A DNA stretch of 64,000 nt from Pachypanchax playfairii (lineage: Eukaryota > Chordata > Actinopteri > Cyprinodontiformes > Aplocheilidae). The stretch covers positions 7,721,842 to 7,785,841 of the forward strand of contig SSNP01000007.1 in NCBI GenBank assembly GCA_006937955.1, given 5' to 3'. Shown piece by piece: positions 33,401 to 45,788 of this stretch. The notes under the pieces are model-generated. The model was given only the letters and a program-made list of their open reading frames with translations. It was not told the origin of the DNA and made no database searches. Position 1 is the first letter of the stretch. Every line of letters starts with the position of its first letter. A program made the position numbers and the translations under genes.

Positions 33401-36400
33401 ATATCAAGAACAAGGTAAGATGAGTGGAACACTCATGTTCCAGCACAACAAACTTTAGAACACGACACACAGAATATCAGAATGAGAAAACTTGGAACTT
33501 TATAATAAAAAAACTAGACATTTTATACATTGAAATGGGATCTGAAGAGAGAAAATCTTGATAAATGTAATGCTTGTTGTTGACGAGTGTCTCTTTCTGG
33601 CAGTGCACACCTGTAGTGAAGAAAACAGGTAAAACTATGATGCAGAGGAACGGCACCCAGGTGAGCACAGGCTTATCAGCACAATCCTCAGTCTCTAGCT
33701 GGGATGCATTTGAAGTGATGAAACAGGTGTTAGAATTACTGATCAGGCAGTAGTTAACTCGGCTGCACATTCTCACACTTGTTTGGGTTTTTGGCAGAAT
33801 TAGGATCAAATTAAGTCATTTTTTGTGTTGAAATTGTATAAAATCATTTTGTATTTAATCAGAAAGCTGCTAAATTGTTTAAGTTAAACCTAAACTTTAA
33901 CTCTGAAATTGTTTTTTGTTAATGTGTTTCTTTGATACAGGTTGTTCCAGAAAGCCAAGTGTCCCTCAGTGAAGCGGAGAAAAATTCTCCTCCCTGTGTT
34001 TTATCTGCCCAGACTGGACCTGGACAAGTAAAAATATCTGTATTGTAATGCTTTATGTTTTAGCAGCGATGCAACAGCATCAGACTTTAAATGAATCTGA
34101 GGCTTAGATACAGTTACAGTACAGACCTTCTCTTTGAATGAGAAGGTGGTTCCAAACCTTTGGTCTGTACTGTATATTCACTAAAATCATTTAAGATATT
34201 TATCTGTGAACAATCAACAAACAAAGGTTCACAGACATTGTGATTTCAGATGGCGACCCCTGGAAAAATGAGGATGTCGGAGTCTACAGTTTATATCAGT
34301 AGCAGTGGAAGAGGAACCGTTAATAGTATCAGTTCTCTGGCTCTAAAACTGTCAAGTAGGTAACACCTGAAAGTGTTGTGTATTGTTGTCACACCACCAG
34401 TTCTTTGAACTCTGACAAAACCTTTACCTCTCTGAGTACATTGTATTTATGTTTTTCATTATATGACAAGTTATTATCTTAGATATTATTACTTCTCCAT
34501 TCCCTCTTTGATAAGCTGCATTTTGCTTTTTTTCTCTCTTTGTACGCTTCAGCCAGGGACAGAGACCGGACCCCTCTGGAGAAGGATTGCAAACCATCAG
34601 GCAGCACAAAAGTAGTTGGCATAACAAATCAGGTGTGTGATGAAACCTACACAGCAGGAACAGTTCAAATACTCTGTTTTGAGATCAGAATTAGTAGAAA
34701 ACAAGATCAGTGTAAAAAATTTGCTTTTTGTCTTTAAATGATTGTTAAACCAACGATAAAAGAAGAGCTTATGTTCAAAGAAGTATCTTTAAGTTACATT
34801 TGGTGTATCTGCCCGTCTTGTAGAAAATACGAATGGCAGAGGCGAAACATGCAGTTGTTACTGGAGAGGAGGAGGAAAAGTCTCAGGGTATGTTATTGTT
34901 AAAGTGACTTTGTTTTAAACATTAAGGGAAAATATCACCCAGCTGTTATTCCACAGTTTCTCTTTCAGATCATTACTTTGTGCCTGACACACAACCCAGA
35001 ACAGGGCGTGCTGTGTAAGTTTGTTGGTAAACCTTCCACCATTTGTCTGTTAATGTTCTAAATACTAATCAGTGCAGTAAATACATGTATATGTGCAGAG
35101 CTGAAATGTATCTAAATAGGTCTATTTCTTGAAATTACAGATCTAGCTGGAGCAAACTGTCTGTTTCTGAAATGCTTATGATGCCAACACAGAAAATTGG
35201 ATCTTTGCCGAGCCCTGGTAAACTAAGTAGACATCAGATATTTTCAGTTATTCATAAATTGTACCTGCTTAAAGGTAACAAGGTACCTGAAAATATGGAT
35301 GTCAATTTATTTTCTTTTTCCTCTTCAGAGCTAAATTCAAGTGTGGTGGGACAAACAGAACAGGGCAGGTCCTCTGCACAGAGATATTCAGTTTCTGAAT
35401 CGAGTATCGTTCTCCAAAAGCAGCTTCACAGTGAACTCACTCAGCGCCTGCAGCAAGTCCTCGATGAGAGAAACAAAGATCCTCAGTACCTGGAGACGTC
35501 TGCTCTCCAAAAAACTATTAAGAGTTCTACTGAGAACTTGAAAAACAGAAGCTCGGGAAGTTTGGGTGGTCCTTTATTGTGCACTCCCAAAATTCACCAG
35601 GTTCAGAGAAACACCTGTGCCACAGGAGAGAGTAAAGGCCAGCTGGTACTGGAGGCAGACTCTGTTCCGTCTGTTAAGGTCTCCACAGCAAAAACAGTTC
35701 TAGATAAAAAGGAATCCAAACTTAAAGATGACTCTAAAATGACCATTTTAAGAAAAGAAAAAGTAGGTTTCTGTGGATTTATTTGAAAAGCTTTTTGAAG
35801 TTAATTCATTGGGTTAAATAATATTTGTATAATTTCTGTCTCCACTTAGAGAGAGGTAGAAATCACAGGCAGCATGATGAAGATCATCTCCAACCGGTAT
35901 GAAAATAACACCCGAACCCCAACAAAGGACACAGCAGAAAATACACAGAACTGGGTTCCTCCTTCAGTCAACAGGTACACGTGTAGGGTTAAAGGTTTTT
36001 ACACAGCAGTAAACCAAACATCTGACTGACAGCAAAAAAGTACCATACAGTATGTTGACTGTTATATTTTTGTTATAGATCAATCTTCAATATGAGCATG
36101 TTTTCATTTAGCAAAGTAAGTGATTATCTATTGTCTGGCTTCGTTGCTAGTCTTGAGTAACACCGAGTCATGTGCTGTTGTGCCTGACTTGTTTTACCAA
36201 CAACTGAATCTGTTTTTTAATATAGAAAGAATTACAAAAAACTGTAAGCCAAAGAAAACCCCTTAATAAAAGCACAAAAAACTCTGTCAAGCAAAGGTAA
36301 GCTAAAGCTAACAGAATTAAAATACTTTGTTAAAGGTTGGTAAAGTTGTATTAAATACCTTTTTTTCTGTTGTGCAGCAAAGACATCTTTGCATTCAACA

Positions 36401-39400
36401 TGGATTCACCTGTGCACATTGGGGTAACTGTTCCTGCTATATGTCTTGTTCGTTTAACTTCATGTGTTTGAGCACTTTGACTCCTACTTAAATTAATTAC
36501 CACAATTTTTAACACTTCAGGGCAAGAACAAAACGTTTGACACATCAACCAGGTGCGACAGCTGAAAGCAAAGTGTAGAAATAAAGTTTTAAAGAATGCA
36601 ACCACTGAAACTGCTGATCGCTTAATACTAAATTATGTTTAATGTCGTATTTGTTTTGTTGTTTGACAGTGGTATCCACAGCTCTCCCCAACAACTCAGC
36701 ACTAACAAGAAACCACAGATTGAACTTGTGGCAAACGTATGTTTTTGTGTTGTTTAAAGTTATTTAAGAACATCATTCTAATGTTCTCTTGTCTTTATTT
36801 AATGGGTAACATGTTTGTTTATCTGCTGCTTGTGTGCCCATGTGGAATGGCCTACTTGTATTTTTTTATCTGCTTTGTGTGTTGCAGAACAAGCGAAACG
36901 TGAAAAAACATCTGTTTAGCGACACTGACACTGACACCGCTCCAACAGAAGTCAGCTGGCTGAGAGAATCAGCCCGGAGGTCCAAACCTGAAATTAACAA
37001 ATACCCAAGACAGGCACTCATGAAACCCAAAACTGCTCATCCTCAAACTCACTGTAGGCCACTATTCAAGCTCACAGTCTAATTCATCACATTAAATGTT
37101 AGGAAATACAAGTATTAGCAATCCTCTAACAACTGGATTTTGTAATAAATTTTTTTTAGTTGCAGACAAATCCCACGATTTCCTCCCGTCTGCACAGAAA
37201 GCAACAAAGGACAGCAAGAAGCCCATTAAGGTGAGGTGGTTCTGAAAGGGTCTTTGTTTCTCAGTCAGGCACGGTTTCATTTAGCCACAGGGTGTCACTG
37301 TTGTATAAGAATGGTATGTGTTAACAGAAGGGACTGGATCAGCCGAAGATGGTGAAACAAACAGCAGCACTGAGCAAACCACATGCAGCTGGCAGGAGGC
37401 CCAAAAGAACAGCAGCCACTGCCACCAAAAGCTACCGGGACCCAGACACTGATAGTCAGTCTGAAACCGAAGGGCCTCCTGCTCTCAAGGTAAAATGAGT
37501 TCACCTGGTCACCAGCTCGAGGTGATGAAACTGAAGTGGTGACGGCTCCAAAGTATTTAGGCATCAACACTGATTAAAACAAGTCATTTAAGTCTCATCC
37601 CTTAGATGAAACTTAGATTTTATTTTGGGATAAATCCTGTTTCTCACTTCAGGTGAGGAGACATTTAATTTCTGCAACTTTTTTACTTTTATTGGATTAT
37701 AGTGATCTACTTGTGAATTCACCTGTTTGGTACCTGAAAAGGCTGGAGGCTCTTTATGTTTTGTTTTTGAGCTGTTACTTTCTTTTCTGTTAGATAATAT
37801 ATAGAAATACCACAAACAGTTCAGTTAAACTCTCCCAATGTTTTCCAAATGCCTGTCCCAGAGTCAGAGCAGACCCCCCCAAAAAAGGTTTTTAAATATG
37901 CCGCCCCAGTTTCACTGTATAATTTTCAAAAGGACTCAAAAGATATCAGAACTGGAATGTAACCAGAAAAGTTTGTCTATTTTTAAAAAGCAAGGGTGAT
38001 TATTTGTGACATTCTTGCTGCTCTTTTTTAGCACATAGTTTGGTTATTTATTTGCACAGAGCTGAATAATATGTGTATATTTTAGGGCTGAAATGATTCA
38101 TCAAGTGACTTGAGTCACACAGTCACTAAAAGTGTTTGATGTAAAATAATTCAGTCCAATGCTTAGAATAAACCATGTGACTGCATACTGATCAGAGATC
38201 ACCTGTTTGAACAGGCCTCTTATTGCTGCAGGACAACATGCTGAATGCTTCCTGCGTGCTAGAAAACAGAGAAGAAAATGAGAGATAAGTGTAAATAAAC
38301 CCATATTAATTCACCAAAATAGTGCAAGAGTCATTAATTGACCTCTTTTTAGTTAAAAAAGCAAACTGCACCTCATGGAAACAATCAGTTGTTACAATAA
38401 AACCAGCATCTGTTTTAAAGAGAGTAGAGATAAGCATGATGTTTTCTGCTTGTTTTCTCTTTAAGCTACACTCACCTGTCTGGAGTTTTTCACTTCATAA
38501 GAACAATTTGTAAACCGAGTCTTTTCGCTTGGATATGCTTTGAGATTTAATTACATGTTGCTGACATTTACACGCTCTTAGAGAAGGATTTATGAGTGAA
38601 GCTCCATGTGTTTCTTCTTGGTGGTGAAGTTTTGGCGTGTTTTATCAGGATTAGACTGTTTTTATAAAATGAATCATTAAGAATAACTCTGCTGTGATCA
38701 GGAGCTCACCTGTCTTCAAACTAATTCAGTGTCAAAGAAACCTTTCCACAAGGGAGCGGAACAGATAAAACTTCATGCTGCAAGCTGATCTTTTAAAATA
38801 GAAAAAAACAACTCAGCTCAGACTCTTATAGGATTTCAGCTAAAATCTACACATGAAACATGAAATAAAGCATCTTATTTGTTCTTTTTCAAACAGTGTT
38901 CATCCACCGATAATCTGAAGAATACTGAGAAAACTGACGATGCAGCTCAAACTAAGAAGAAAATGACTATCAGCAAACAGTCGATCAAAATTAAGCTACA
39001 GCCAGAGGCGCTTAAATCCAAGATACAGGTCACTGAATGCTTTTTTTTTTTTTTTACTTTATCTGGAATAAATGATGTTTCTGTGTAACTTCTAACAATG
39101 ATCTGTCTGTCTGAAGATATGAGAAAAAGTCAGAATATTTATAACTTCATTTTAGGATCTGCTGTGTCGGGTCTTACTCAGATCTTACTCATCATGATTC
39201 ACATGATTAATTTCATATCTTCATATCTATATTCAGAGTTGGTCTTAGACACGTGTTTACCTTTTCCTTGTTTTGCTTTTTTGGGTCTTTCCACCACAGA
39301 TACAACATGTTGGGCAGCAGGACGACAGTGAAGAGATGTGTTTTGAGATTCCCCAAGTTAAAAAGAGAAAAGACAACCAACCTGCTGAAAGCTACAGAAA

Positions 39401-42400
39401 ACAAGATGGCAGCACTCTACAAGATTTGAAGAAGAAACCAGGCCTTAAGGTAGGAGTTGAATATTTGGTTCATACTGTAAACTGGGAATGCATTAAGTTT
39501 ATTAGTTAATCTTGTAATGTGTCTCATCAATAAAATTCTAATAAAAATTTGCAAAAGTATAAAAACAGGAAGTAACCAAAATAATCTACACAACATAAAT
39601 CCAAAGTTTTGACACACTGATTTATTTATTGCGAGAAGGAAACAGTTTCTGTCCACGTGGCTTTGAACGACTTTCTTGTTGCTCATCACACAGAATCAAA
39701 GCTCTTCTTTTAGCAGGTTGTGCCTGAGAAGGATCCTCAAGAGACTTTGAAGATGGATAAAAAAAATGGCCTCCCTGCTCGAGAACAAATGAGTGCTTTG
39801 AAGGATTCCTTGGCTGCCTGCCAGACCTCTTTCTGTCCGTCCCCTCCCTCCACCGAGAAGATGAGATGTAAGATTCTGTAGAAAGCTTCTCGGGAACATC
39901 AGAGTTAGATAACAGTCATTTGACTCCTTTGACATCAACTAATGTCTGTTCAATATTTCATGGTTCATCAAGTGGTTTCATTTCATCACATTGGCAACAT
40001 TTATACCCTCATGACCCTTTTTGACACTTAGTAGAAAAACAGTGTTTTATACTGTTGATGACATACATATACTTATTTTTATCTGTGGATGGAATCAGCT
40101 TGTAATTAGAATTCTGTGTTTGTTTAACGTACTTACAAGATGGATTTTAAGTTTGTACAATATGTTTTTAACTCTAGAAAGTATAAGAGAGTCAACATTT
40201 CATCTTTCCAAATTCTTGACTGCAAGTCGTTATTTAGTAAAGGGTGTATATATACTGACCTTCTGCGCTTTGTCCGACTTCTGAAGCCAGCTGTTTGAAC
40301 ATCTGTGTGTACTTTGGATCCTCACAGCTGCTGAGAGGTCGGCCCCAACCTTGGATTTGACCTGCTCCACTGTCCTCACCCCGCAGGGATCCCCACTCCC
40401 TGCCTCCCCTAAGCCCCCCCACCAGGAAACCCCCTCACTCATCCCGCTGCTACCCAAACTCCTCTCGAAAGTCAGCAGTAAAGAAAAAGGCAAAGTCATG
40501 TCTTTCTACAAAGCTGAGAAAAACTACAACTCATCCAAGACCCAGTCCATCCAGTCTGTCCCCTCTCCCTGTTCATTGGAAGGCCAAAGTCCTCCACACG
40601 GTCTTCCAACTGGACCCAGTGCAGAACAGGTACAGCACCTTCCTCTTATCTTTTAACAGTGTGATGAGAAAATGTTGCAATAAAACAAAATAGTGTCAAA
40701 GTGCTGATATTATTGTAAGAGAATTCTCACATGAGCTGGCGCTGTCTCTGGCTGCCATGCATCATTTTATTTGACATGTGACTTGAATATATTAACGTAA
40801 CATTATATAACAGCTCCATTTGGAGTCTTTGAGTGCTTCACATACCTTTTCCCCACGTGTAAGTTTAAAACATCACTTGACAGTTAGGTGAGAATCCCTG
40901 GAGTAAAATAAATAGTTGCAGGACTCATTAGATCACTGAAGGCCTTTCCACCAGTGGAATTTGTGGAAGTTGGTCTTAGACCTGTCTGAACATGCCTGGA
41001 TGAAATTTAAAGAGTAACAGAGACAATCTAGAAAACAGTCCTGAATAAGTGATGCTAATGTTTAAGGTATTTTATCTATTCATCATAAGCAAGAGCTCGA
41101 CTGCCCAGATGTTTGATCACTGTCAAAATTAAACCATTCATAATTACATTTTTTCTTTTCTTCATTTACAGATCTATTTCAGATATCAAAAGCTATTATT
41201 CAAGTATCATCATCATCCCTTTTTCTGGTTGATTGTTTTCCAGATGTGTACAATCCAGCAGCATCTGTCCTCAGCAGCTCAGTCTCCTTTATTTCCATCC
41301 ACTCAACCCCTGTTGACATCCACTCTCCGTGATCTGGACAAACTACCTGTAGCCTCTCACTGTCCTTCTCCATCACCGTTACCTGAAGACACTGCCAGCC
41401 AGGGCTGCGACCTTGACTTCAGTAAAGTGTCTTCAGTCTCACTGGCTTTGTACCGCAGGTCATCAGTACTCAGTGGAAAATCTAAAGATGGTTCTACTGG
41501 TGCCACGACTGAGTCTACTAAATCAGAGGTTTTATTCTTTTTTCTGAGCTTCTTGGTTTATCATGAATGAATGAATTGGTTGTTAAGATTATTAAACACG
41601 TGCAGCCATCAGACCTATAACTAATACATGAATTCTTCTGACAGAGGACACCTGTTACAGACAGAGACCTTGAGCTCACACAGTCTCATGTCTCAGGTAA
41701 ATATCTTTTTTTTGCATCTTGTTTTTTGTAACATTTCTGGAGATCTACATCCCAGCTGGGTCCCACCTACACACAGAAAGACCCATCGTTTGCTTCTAAA
41801 AGAGTTTTTACACTTTGACCACTGTTTCATTTTCAATTATGTCTTGGACAAGAAACAGCTGTCAAATGTTTGATCATGGATTTTATTTTAGTTCTGCTTT
41901 TTCCAGGACCCAGTCGTAAGCGCCATGTCTCATCAGTCAGTAATTCTGAGGAAGATGAAAAGGAAGAAAAGAAGAAATGCAAGATCAGAGCACTTCGTTC
42001 TCCTCGAATGAAGCCCAGGAAATTGTTTAAGTCCTGTAAGACACAATACTCATGTGTAGACCAGCAGCCAGAAACTGGTACCTTTTTAATCATAAAAACC
42101 AGATCCTGTAATAAAATTCTTTGTAACAGATGTTTTAAACATGTTTAGCATAAAAATCTAAATGTTTAAATCTCTGTAATGTATCATCGTATTTATCATC
42201 CACAGTTGCTGAGGTGTCGACTGTGGACGAGCTGAGCCAGATAAGTTCTGTTAACTGGGAGGCTGAAAGGGTGGATGGAGACAAGGGCATCAATCTGGAT
42301 GTAGAGTTGTCAGGAACTGTTTTAAACCCACGTAACCTTGTTGATCAGCTGAGCTCTGACATGAAAAACAAGTTCCAGGTTTGATTGTTCACACAGCTGA

Positions 42401-44798
42401 GTAGAATAAGTTGTAGTGTGAGACATTGTTTCTTTTTAAAGCAAATTACCACTGAAACTATTGTTGGTGTTATTAAAGGAGATCACATGTGCTTCAGAAA
42501 GTAGTGAACATTTCAGTGTGTTAACTCTGTTCTTGTGAGTTGTGTTGAACACACTGACCTGTAATAAATGTTTACAGAAACGCTGCAAGACAGTAGAGAT
42601 GTACAACAAACAGACTCTGAAGACTGTTCAGCAGCACGTCTCCTCCATCAACACACAACTTTCTAAATGCAGGTCAGCAGTCATATTTAATCTTTGTGTA
42701 CAAACCAAAAGTTTTACATGGTTTATTGTGTAATAGATCAAAGAATTGATGTAGAAATGTAACATGTATTCAATGGCTGGTTGTTATTGACATATTTTAA
42801 CATTTGATGTTTAGCAAATAAGTGAGGGCTTTACATATTTTGAGTTTCATTTAAATAAATGTCACCACTCTGCTCAGAACTCAGAAGCTTGAACAGGTTC
42901 AGAAGGTCCTTTTGGAAGAGATCCACAGTATGGAGGAGGACAACAACATGCTGAAGAACATGGAGAAAGATCTGAATGTAGGTTCCTCTTTTTCTTCTCA
43001 CTTCTACAAAGAAACACACTCAGACAACAATGGAGAAAGAATTAAAAATATATGATCTCCTCATACTTTAGTCACTTAAGTGAGACTGTATCTGTAGGTG
43101 TTGTGGATTTGACCAGCATGTCTTCTTCTCTCACAGATCCACTGGAAAAAGCATATGGTTGCTTTTCATTCTTACCAGAAGCAGGAAGTCAGGAGGTGAA
43201 TTTTGGACTTGTGTAAACACTGAAAGAGTGCTGTTGTTAGTTCTTTTGCCACGCTCTCTATTCAGTGACATTCCCACAGGCCTAAACCCAAATACTCCAT
43301 AAAATGTTGAGTAACACTCTTGTTTATCCTGTGGAACAAGGATTAAAAGGTTTGACTGGAAAATCTCTTCCCCCCCTCAGGATTATCATCAGAAATATGT
43401 CACCCCAAAGCAAAAGCTATTTATTTTTTTGAGAGATGCAGCCAGTTGCTTTATATAACTAATATGGGTTAACAGATGATTTGTCTGCATGGAGAGCCTG
43501 ACTTACTCCATTAGCAACATTTTTATTTATGAAACACAGAGATATGAATGTGCCTCGTATTGCTCAATAAAAAAAACACTTTAGGGCTTAATTTGTGTTT
43601 AATTATAAAGATTTTCTCCCTTGACGTTATTCTGAAATCAGTCTCTCGTTAATCACATTCCGAAAATAATATTTTTACTCTTAAACAGAGTAGGTTGTCA
43701 CATCTTACATTCACTGTGTGATGTCCTGCTGCAACCCTGATTTTAAAACAGTATGTGACGTCACGCCGGCTGCTTGGCTTGTACATGCTGAGTATTGTTG
43801 AACTGCTGCAGCTCTACCCTGCACTGTCTTTCTACATTTACACAGAACTCTATGAACTCGTGTCCTGATGTTGTAAACTGACATGGCAAAAGGTCCAGTG
43901 TTGCTGAGATGAGGTTCATCACATATTTTAGCTCTATATTTAGCAAAGAATGATGAAAATAAGCATCATGTTGAAACTGGTACACGTCTGTAGTGAGGTG
44001 CTTCTTACATGCATGTGTGGAATCTGTAACATGGGAGTTTGGAACAAAATTTTGACAGTGGATACTGACATAATGCTGAAAATCATTGTTTCCTATGGTC
44101 CTGTTGAATGTATGGGATGTTTTCCTTTTTTCTTTCCTGTCTTCTTTGGCTCTCAGTTGGTTGTGTAACTGTCTCGTCTCTCTCCACCCAGGAATGACAC
44201 GTTGAAGAGAACTCTCAAGACTAATGCATTTCAGAGCTTTAAGTCCGAGGAGGAAATCTTCACGTCCGAGGTGGGACTTTCACAGACATCTGAAGTGTGA
44301 CTAACAGTTAAAATTCAGAATTTAGCTGTGGAAAAAAGAATCTTAACTGTTTCATTGATGTTTTGAAATAAGAAAATTGTGACATTGTTTAACCACTGTT
44401 TTACTCTGTGGTTTTAAAAATAATCCTCTAAGCTCTTCTCCCATTGGTTGATGTGGCCATCATGTTCTGCCTGCTTCTTTCAGATGGAAGTGTTGAGAGA
44501 AGGGATGAAGTCAGTTCAGGACAGACTCCTCAGTGAGATGGTGAGTAGACACAAACACAGGTGACCTTTCAGAATTAAATCTGTACTTGCTGTTGTGTCC
44601 TTCACTCTGTCAGCACTAGAATGTCTCTCTGAAAGCTTGTACTTTACATCCAGTCCTCAAAGTATGTATGACTCAGAGGACTTGTGATGTTTTAAATGTG
44701 CTTCTCTCTATTGTTTCTTTATGCTTGTGCATCATTTGCAGCTGGAGGGAGAGATCCAGGGTGTGAAGAAAGGACTTCAAGCTTTGTTTTTCCCCTGA
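30447..44798 (+). CDS. sycp2: synaptonemal complex protein 2
   Basis: Axial/lateral-element protein of meiotic chromosomes that pairs with SYCP3. Forty-five coding exons total 4,740 bases, 1,579 residues (human 1,530). Exon bounds: 30447-30470, 30585-30725, 30806-30934, 31013-31117, 31203-31227, 31414-31499, 31589-31683, 31772-31806, 31898-32040, 32164-32216, 32523-32568, 32784-32882, 32995-33055, 33266-33414, 33604-33660, 33941-34027, 34250-34355, 34553-34632, 34824-34887, 34969-35014, 35141-35217, 35329-35762, 35850-35974, 36079-36115, 36226-36296, 36378-36423, 36521-36552, 36670-36736, 36888-37053, 37160-37230, 37328-37489, 38897-39028, 39300-39449, 39717-39867, 40328-40629, 41244-41528, 41645-41696, 41907-42035, 42206-42378, 42578-42672, 42878-42977, 43137-43195, 44192-44270, 44484-44540, 44742-44798. 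The N-terminal armadillo-like domain (about 1-390) includes DYDLQSSLMEALCRM and DEKLEEFWIDFNLGS; KKHLFSDTDTD...VSWLRES is a conserved middle motif; a C-terminal coiled coil (about 1375-1579) is the SYCP3-binding region. Intron 3 is AT-AC. Confidence 0.95.
30935..31012 (+). other. sycp2: sycp2 intron 3, apparent AT-AC intron
   Basis: The exon before ends ATTAAGAAG, the intron starts ATAAGT and ends TTCTTTCTGTGCAC, and the next exon begins ATGGTGCAGTGGTTT. This joins LIKK to MVQWF, matching the human KMVAWF order. GT-AG alternatives nearby put a stop in frame or drop the conserved residues. The ATAAGT donor resembles a U2-type site with the first G changed to A, not the ATATCC donor of U12 introns. 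Length is 78 bases. Confidence 0.8.
34115..34174. mobile_element. miniature Tc1-like inverted-repeat remnant in sycp2 intron 16
   Basis: A 60-base hairpin-like unit in which TACAGTACAGACC at the left is the exact inverse of GGTCTGTACTGTA at the right, with an inner CCTTCTC/GAGAAGG pair. The ends match the terminal sequence of fish Tc1-like elements (CAGTACAGACCAAAGGTTTGG type), flanked by TA. Almost all of the element has been lost, leaving the two ends joined. Confidence 0.75.
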
Positions 44799-45788
44799 TG
44801 AAACCAGGTTTAAGATTCTGTCAGGCATAAAGAACCAGGATGTTTACGTTGGTGCGTGATGCGCACTGTGTTCATTTCAAGTCACATGTTTGCATGCAGC
44901 TTCTTCTTTCATTCTGCTGTACATGTAACCAGCAGTTTCACAGCTAGTTCTGTTCATACAGTGTTAGTCTTGTGCTTTCTTTTTAAATCTTATTATCTAG
45001 AGACATTTCTAAACTAATATATGTTGGTGTTTACACATACTTCTATGTGAATTTGTGATGTTTTTAATAAGTATTTATTGGTGTTGGATAGTTAAATTTC
45101 CAGCTGAACATTCAGGATCCTGAATGTTTCTCCAGTTTTGAGATATTTTATCAGCTTGTTCTCAATTGCAAATAAACTTGCTGAAAAACAAGTACATCAG
45201 CCATCGTTATAAAAGAAGTTGTATTTTCAACACAATTCTCAAGTAGTGCTTACAAAGGTATTTCTCTTTTCAGTGAAGACATTGACAGTCCCATTCTGAT
45301 TGACATACTGTATGTACAGTTAGTATCAAACCCCCACAGTATCTCCTCAGACTTCACAGTCTGTACACACTCATAGTGACACATTATTCATCAGTTAAGA
45401 AAAAGGTGAAGCTGGTCACATGCACTACTTCTTCCCACTACATGGATTCACGCCGCTCTGTCAAAGTAGTCAGTGAATTAGTAAAAAAAATCAAAACAAG
45501 ATTGTTTTTCCTCTGCTCTTGTCCTGAGAGTCAGAGGTTCCACTAAAGTCTCTTCCACCTGTCAGCTTCCTTGTTGCATCCAGGAGTCTCCAGGACACAC
45601 TGCTGCAAACATCCCATCATCCTTTTCTCCTACACCTGTTTCCTCATACCGCTAACACGAGGGCGCTGGAAGAAAGTTAAAGACACGCTGAAGACATGAA
45701 GCTCCAGGCTCTTTGATCTGTCACCACTAAGCAGCATCAAGCAGCTTCAGGATATTTCTAGGCTCAGCATTTCTTCACAGAAGAAACT
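44799..45788. other. 3' region between convergent sycp2 and phactr3
   Basis: Under 1 kb separates the two stop codons. It holds the sycp2 3' UTR (poly(A) signal 45171-45176) and the phactr3 3' UTR. A minus-strand AATAAA at 45074-45079 lies inside the sycp2 3' UTR, so the two transcripts may overlap. Confidence 0.55.
45171..45176 (+). promoter_or_regulatory. sycp2: sycp2 poly(A) signal
   Basis: AATAAA 373 bases after the sycp2 TGA, in an AT-rich setting; the first canonical signal after the stop on this strand that I noticed. Confidence 0.6.
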
